A stretch of DNA of 62,368 bases from Candidatus Limivicinus sp. Lineage in GTDB: Bacteria > Bacillota > Clostridia > Oscillospirales > Oscillospiraceae. This document shows, one piece after another, positions 57,895-62,368 of the stretch. Position 1 is the stretch's first letter. The number at the start of each line of letters is the position of its first letter. A model generated the notes under the pieces. That model searched no databases. It had not been told where the DNA came from and was given only the letters and a program-made list of their open reading frames with translations. The DNA is taken from NCBI GenBank assembly GCA_029264685.1, contig JARHZW010000100.1, positions 1 through 62,368 on the forward strand, in the 5' to 3' direction. Both the position numbers and the translations under genes were made by a program.

Positions 57895-58476
57895 ATGGCT
57901 GAAAAGAAAACTGACGCCCGTGTTCGGTATACGAAGATGATGATCCGAAACGCATTTACCTCACTTTTAAAAGAAAAAACCCTTGCCAAAGTAACGGTAA
58001 CGGACATTTGCAGCAGGGCAGGCATAAACAGAGCCACATTTTATTCCCACTACAAGGACCCCGTGGACCTTATGGAGCACCTTGAAAACGAGCTTCTTGA
58101 AAATATAGTGGACATAATAAACGAGTCTATCGCCTCAGGCGATGCAGAGCTTGGGAAAATTCTCCCTCACATCCTCTCATTTATCCAAAACGAGGCCGAT
58201 GTATGCCTTATTTTTACCTCCGACCTTTCAAACACGGGATTTCTCATGCGCTGCCTCCGGCTTATAGAAAACCGTTTTGTTATGGCATGGACCACAAGGT
58301 GCGGCATAAGCGAGGAGCTGGCAGATGAACTCTATCTGTACGGCGCTATGGGCAGTGTAGGTCTGCTCCACAAATGGCTGTATTTCGGCTGCCCCCAAAG
58401 TCCGGAATATATGGCAGACCTTATAATAAAGCTGTTTAACAGAGGTGCTTCCGCTTTTAATCTTTGTCAGAAATAA
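57895..58476 (+). CDS. TetR/AcrR family transcriptional regulator
   Basis: TKMMIRNAFTSLLKEKTLAKVTVTDICSRAGINRATFYSHYKDPVDLMEHLE HTH; divergent from MMPL operon. Confidence 0.93.
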   Translation: MAEKKTDARVRYTKMMIRNAFTSLLKEKTLAKVTVTDICSRAGINRATFYSHYKDPVDLMEHLENELLENIVDIINESIASGDAELGKILPHILSFIQNEADVCLIFTSDLSNTGFLMRCLRLIENRFVMAWTTRCGISEELADELYLYGAMGSVGLLHKWLYFGCPQSPEYMADLIIKLFNRGASAFNLCQK

Positions 58477-58518
58477 AAAATAGCCATGTAAGGCAAGCCT
58501 GACTAAATCAGCACAGAG

Positions 58519-58547
58519 TTGTTTATACCGCTTACACATGGTATAAT
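58519..58547 (+). promoter_or_regulatory. Putative sigma-A-type promoter for dxr
   Basis: TTGTTT - 17 nt - TATAAT. Confidence 0.5.
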
Positions 58548-58593
58548 CTTGTACACAAAATCCTTTTTAAGATATACACAAAGGAGAATTATT

Positions 58594-59742
58594 ATGGATT
58601 ATAAAATTTCAGTTATAGGTAGTACCGGCTCCATAGGCCGCCAGACCTTGGATGTTGCCGAAAATCTGGGGATAAAGGTAGTTGCTTTGTCTGCAAATTC
58701 TCAGGTTGAGCTTATTGCAGAGCAGGCAAGAAAATTCAAGCCTGAATTTATAGCAATGGGAAACGAAAAAGCCGCCAAGGAGCTGAAAATCGCTCTTTCG
58801 GATTTGGATGTTAAAATAGGCTGGGGTGATGAAGCCCTTACTGAGGCTGCCGCCATAGACAGTGCAGACTGCCTTGTTACTGCCGTATCCGGTTCGGTTG
58901 GGTTAAAGCCCACTCTGGCTGCAATAGAAAAGAAAAAACGCATTGCATTTGCAAATAAGGAAACTCTGGTCTGCTCCGGTGAAATTATGATGAAAAAGGT
59001 TGCGGAATGCGGTGCAGAACTGCTGCCTGTAGATTCCGAGCACTCCGCAATCTTCCAGTGTCTGGAAGGCAGAGGCAGAGAGCAGCTCCATAAAATCCTG
59101 CTTACCGGCTCCGGCGGCCCGTTTAGAGGTATTAAGCGTGAGGCTCTTGAAAATATCACTCCCGCAGATGCTCTAAAGCACCCCACATGGAGTATGGGCG
59201 CTAAAATTTCAATCGACTCCGCAACTATGATGAACAAAGGTCTTGAATTTATCGAAGCCATGCACCTTTTCGGGGTAAAACCGCAGGACATTCAGATAGT
59301 CGTTCATCCGCAGAGCGTTATCCACTCCATGGTGGAGCTTGTTGACGGCACGGTAATCGCCCAGCTTGGCTGCCCTGATATGCGCCTGCCCATTCAGTAC
59401 GCTCTCACCTATCCCCGCCGCTTGCCCGGCCGCAGTGAGCACCTTGACTTCACCACACTTAAAGACCTTACTTTTGAAGCTCCGGACTTTGAAAATATGC
59501 CCTGCCTCCGTCTGGCCGTGGATTGCGCCAACAAGGGCGGTATAAAGCCATGCGTAATGTCTGCCGCAAATGAAGTTGCAGTCCATATGTTTCTCCGTGG
59601 AGAGCTGGGCTATAACCGTATTTACGACTGCGTGCAGGATGCAGTAGATCATTTTGACGGTCCTGCGGATGATATAGAGGTAGTAATCGAAGCCGACAGA
59701 GAAGCACGGGAGTTTGTAAAGAAAAACTACGGCTCCATATAA
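58594..59742 (+). CDS. dxr: 1-deoxy-D-xylulose-5-phosphate reductoisomerase
   Basis: ISVIGSTGSIGRQTLDV, FANKETLVCSGE, LLPVDSEHSAIFQCL, GGPFRG, HPTWSMGAKISIDSATMMNKGLEFIEA; SD aaggag, ATG 58594 (ORF track 58519). Confidence 0.97.
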   Translation: MDYKISVIGSTGSIGRQTLDVAENLGIKVVALSANSQVELIAEQARKFKPEFIAMGNEKAAKELKIALSDLDVKIGWGDEALTEAAAIDSADCLVTAVSGSVGLKPTLAAIEKKKRIAFANKETLVCSGEIMMKKVAECGAELLPVDSEHSAIFQCLEGRGREQLHKILLTGSGGPFRGIKREALENITPADALKHPTWSMGAKISIDSATMMNKGLEFIEAMHLFGVKPQDIQIVVHPQSVIHSMVELVDGTVIAQLGCPDMRLPIQYALTYPRRLPGRSEHLDFTTLKDLTFEAPDFENMPCLRLAVDCANKGGIKPCVMSAANEVAVHMFLRGELGYNRIYDCVQDAVDHFDGPADDIEVVIEADREAREFVKKNYGSI

Positions 59743-59823
59743 CTGTATGAAATGATTGAACCCTTATCCATAGCTTTTTTCTGTTGATAACTTTTATCAA
59801 AACACAATAAATTTAAGAAAAAG

Positions 59824-59867
59824 GAAACGCCAATGGCTCAAAGAATATTGAGCCATTGGCGTTTTTC
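59824..59867. terminator. Bidirectional terminator
   Basis: aaacgccaatggctca...tgagccattggcgttt. Confidence 0.8.
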
Positions 59868-59889
59868 AACATTTTTGTGGGAAAGTCCT

Positions 59890-60771
59890 TTATATAAGTT
59901 TTTTCAGATAGTTTCCATAAACATTTACAGAGCCGCTTTCAACAATGAAAGCTTGAGGGTCATACTCCCTGACGATAGTGCGAAGGTAAGGAATTTCATA
60001 TTTGGAAAGAACCACATAAAGTATACGGCTCTCTCCGTTTGTGTATGCACCTTTGCTGTTTATGATCGTTACCCCTCTGCCCATCTCTTCCATTATAGCC
60101 TTGCCGATCTGGTCTCCCGGAAGACGTGTAATTATCTTCACTTCCTCGTTGATATTCTGCGTATAGACCTTGTCCATAAATATAGAGAAGAAAACAGAGA
60201 AAATAACCGAGTAGATAAGAACACCCAAATCAAAAAAGAAAATGCAGCACAGGTACAAAACCATATTAACCATAAGGTTAAATCCGCCTATGCTCTTTCC
60301 CTTGTTGCCCCTGATTAAAATAAGACCAATAACATCAGCTCCGCCTCCTGAGGCGCCCATGCGAAGATAAAAACCTGCACCCGCACCGGATAGAATTCCG
60401 CCTATCAGGCACGAAGCAAGCCTGTCATCCGGTAGAAGCGCCTGTGTGGGAATAAGCGCCAGTGCCGGAGTCATCACAGTTAAACAGAGCAAAGTTCTAA
60501 GCAAATATGCATGGCTGATTTTAAACCAAGCAAAAATGAGAATGGGAATGTTTATGCAATAATAGATAATGGAAGCAATATCAAAATTGGGGTTAATATC
60601 GAAAAATTCAACAATTAGCGTTCTCAAGACCTGACAGTAGCCCATAAAGCCGCCGCAATAAATATTGTGCGGAACAAGAAATGCATTGATACCAAAGCAA
60701 TACAGCAGTGTGGAAAAAATAATGCCAACGCATTTTTTTGTTTCATTAAGCGCCAGAGAGCTTTTTTTCAT
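59890..60771 (-). CDS. YitT family membrane protein (DUF161/DUF2179)
   Basis: FSTLLYCFGINAFLVPHNIYCGGFMGYCQ, LRMGASGGGADVIGLILIRGNKGKSIGGFNLMVN; C-terminal DUF2179-like. Confidence 0.92.
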   Translation of the reverse strand: MKKSSLALNETKKCVGIIFSTLLYCFGINAFLVPHNIYCGGFMGYCQVLRTLIVEFFDINPNFDIASIIYYCINIPILIFAWFKISHAYLLRTLLCLTVMTPALALIPTQALLPDDRLASCLIGGILSGAGAGFYLRMGASGGGADVIGLILIRGNKGKSIGGFNLMVNMVLYLCCIFFFDLGVLIYSVIFSVFFSIFMDKVYTQNINEEVKIITRLPGDQIGKAIMEEMGRGVTIINSKGAYTNGESRILYVVLSKYEIPYLRTIVREYDPQAFIVESGSVNVYGNYLKKLI

Positions 60772-60993
60772 ATTCAGACCCCGCTTTAAAATTACTGGGA
60801 ACATGATATACTCTAAAATATAAAAAGTCAATATTAACACTTAGTTAAATAATATGGAAAAAAATGAAAAACTCTTAAAATCTGTAATGACAATCTGACG
60901 AGGATACCAATTTATTATATAAAATAAAACCGTTATTGTATCGGAAAATATCCCCACATAACCATTTTGCAAATACCAAAAAACATTAAAAAC

Positions 60994-61018
60994 TGCCGGG
61001 AACTAATAGTTCCCGGCA
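60994..61018 (-). terminator. Intrinsic terminator
   Basis: tgccgggaact-aat-agttcccggca then T-rich on minus strand. Confidence 0.75.
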
Positions 61019-61034
61019 ATAATTGATTATAATG

Positions 61035-62180
61035 TCAACAGAAATACTCATCCAGTTTATCGGTAGCTTCCTCAGGAGTCTTCCAGCCGTTATAGCACTC
61101 AAAGAACATTTGCTTGATCTCAGTTTTGTATATTCCCAAGGAATGCTGAACAATATTGGTTTCGGAAATAAGCGAATTTAATTTATCTGCATCTTCTGGT
61201 ATTAAAACACCTGATGCGAGAGCTTCCTCTACCTGCTTGTTGAAACAATCGGCAATAACAGGCAAACCGCACATTTCCATTTGACGTTCAGGAGTTAAAA
61301 GAAATCGAATAAATTCCAATGCCCCGTCTTTGTCTCTGCAATAGTTTGTTAAACAAATTTCATTATTTACCTGATACATACAGCCATTGGAATTATTTGA
61401 AGGGATACCGCACAAAGTATAATTGCCGTCAGTAAAAAGCCTTGCGGACTGAATGGTGCCAAAGCTTTTTTGAATAGGTAAATAATAAATAAATGAAGAT
61501 TGATCTGCATCTGAAGTTTCTTTAGAAGAAGCAATACCCAAACTCATAATGTTTGAAAAACCCATCTCATCAAAAGAGGTATTTGGATTTGATAGAATAT
61601 TTGAAACGGTATATGAATTCAAACGCTCAAACAGCACCTCTCTATCGCAAGATGCTAAATCAAATAAATAATCCTTATCAGCAGAGTATGGAGCAGGTGT
61701 AAAATAAGCGCAAATTGAAAAATCTAAGGGTATGGAATAAATCGATCCCTCATAACCGCTTCCTAAAATACCATGAACAAAGTCCTCACGCCTTATAACA
61801 TCATCATTGTCTACAAAAGCTGTTAATTCACTACACTTCGAATTGTACTGTGAATGGTCAAACCAACCACCACACCACAACATATCAGGAGTTAAATCGG
61901 ACGCAAGTCCATTGTCACCGGAAATTTCATCAAGATAGTTATACCTTGTAAGCTCAACCAGTTCAACAAAATAGTCAGAATTTTCATCATTAAATAAAGC
62001 GGCAAAATGAGCAGCTTCACTGTTTTCACCTATAACACCCAAGGTAATAATGGTTTTATCAGCTGCTGACTCATTAGGATCAAAACTTACATCTTCTGTT
62101 TGGGGATAGCCCGCACCGCATCCGGCAAGTAAGCCAAGCATAACAAAAACAACTAAAGAGAAAATAAATAACTTACGCAT
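61035..62180 (-). CDS. Extracellular solute-binding lipoprotein (orphan)
   Basis: MRKLFIFSLVVFVMLGLLAGCGAGYPQ lipobox; SBP features (TLGVIGENSEAAHFAALFNDENSDYFVELVEL, DGALEFIRFLLTPERQ); SD aaaggag before ATG 62180. Confidence 0.82.
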   Translation of the reverse strand: MRKLFIFSLVVFVMLGLLAGCGAGYPQTEDVSFDPNESAADKTIITLGVIGENSEAAHFAALFNDENSDYFVELVELTRYNYLDEISGDNGLASDLTPDMLWCGGWFDHSQYNSKCSELTAFVDNDDVIRREDFVHGILGSGYEGSIYSIPLDFSICAYFTPAPYSADKDYLFDLASCDREVLFERLNSYTVSNILSNPNTSFDEMGFSNIMSLGIASSKETSDADQSSFIYYLPIQKSFGTIQSARLFTDGNYTLCGIPSNNSNGCMYQVNNEICLTNYCRDKDGALEFIRFLLTPERQMEMCGLPVIADCFNKQVEEALASGVLIPEDADKLNSLISETNIVQHSLGIYKTEIKQMFFECYNGWKTPEEATDKLDEYFC

Positions 62181-62273
62181 AAAATACTCCTTTCTAAAAA
62201 TTATTTTGATAATTTTCAGGTTTATACTAACATGCCTAACTATAAAAAACAATTATTCTTTAGTAAAATTAAG

Positions 62274-62305
62274 AAAAGCACCATAAAAAGTTTACGGTGC
62301 TTTTT
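62274..62305. terminator. Putative terminator at window edge
   Basis: aaaagcacc-a-taaa / ttta-c-ggtgctttt, one mismatch, followed by T-run. Confidence 0.5.
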
Positions 62306-62368
62306 AAATATAAAAGCGGCACGAAATGACCTACACAACAGTTTTTACGCAATTGGCGCTAATATACC

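Noticed and set aside
1-62368. CRISPR arrays, tRNA/rRNA genes, transposases, prophage genes
   Set aside because: None recognised by reading; repeats present are terminator-type hairpins and operator-like dyads. tRNAscan/CRISPR finders were not available.

Overview
This 62.4 kb window looks chromosomal and comes from a spore-forming, probably gut-associated Clostridia/Firmicutes bacterium. That assignment rests on spoIIGA-sigE, PolC, an L20-type leader on infC-rpmI-rplT, and a galacto-N-biose/lacto-N-biose cluster. Most of it is ordinary metabolic and housekeeping sequence: split transketolase, moaABC, infC-rpmI-rplT, deoC, clpC-like, truA-ecfT-ecfA-ecfA, pyrH-frr-uppS...rseP-ispG-polC, sdaAB/AA, dxr, several peptidases and ABC solute-binding proteins. 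I saw no tRNA, rRNA, CRISPR, transposase or prophage. The observations most worth follow-up are: (1) a predicted membrane receptor made of a C-lobe-only pseudokinase, a TM helix and an extracellular C-type-lectin-like domain (35688-37349); (2) an orphan lipoprotein whose family-3 solute-binding fold appears circularly permuted (30361-31161); (3) a ClpC-like ATPase with an McsA-like zinc finger in place of the usual N-domain; (4) an AlkD-like gene translationally coupled between uppS and rseP where cdsA-dxr normally sit, with dxr relocated; (5) an infC gene apparently starting at AUC behind an attenuator hairpin. All calls come from reading the sequence. No database search or structure prediction was run.
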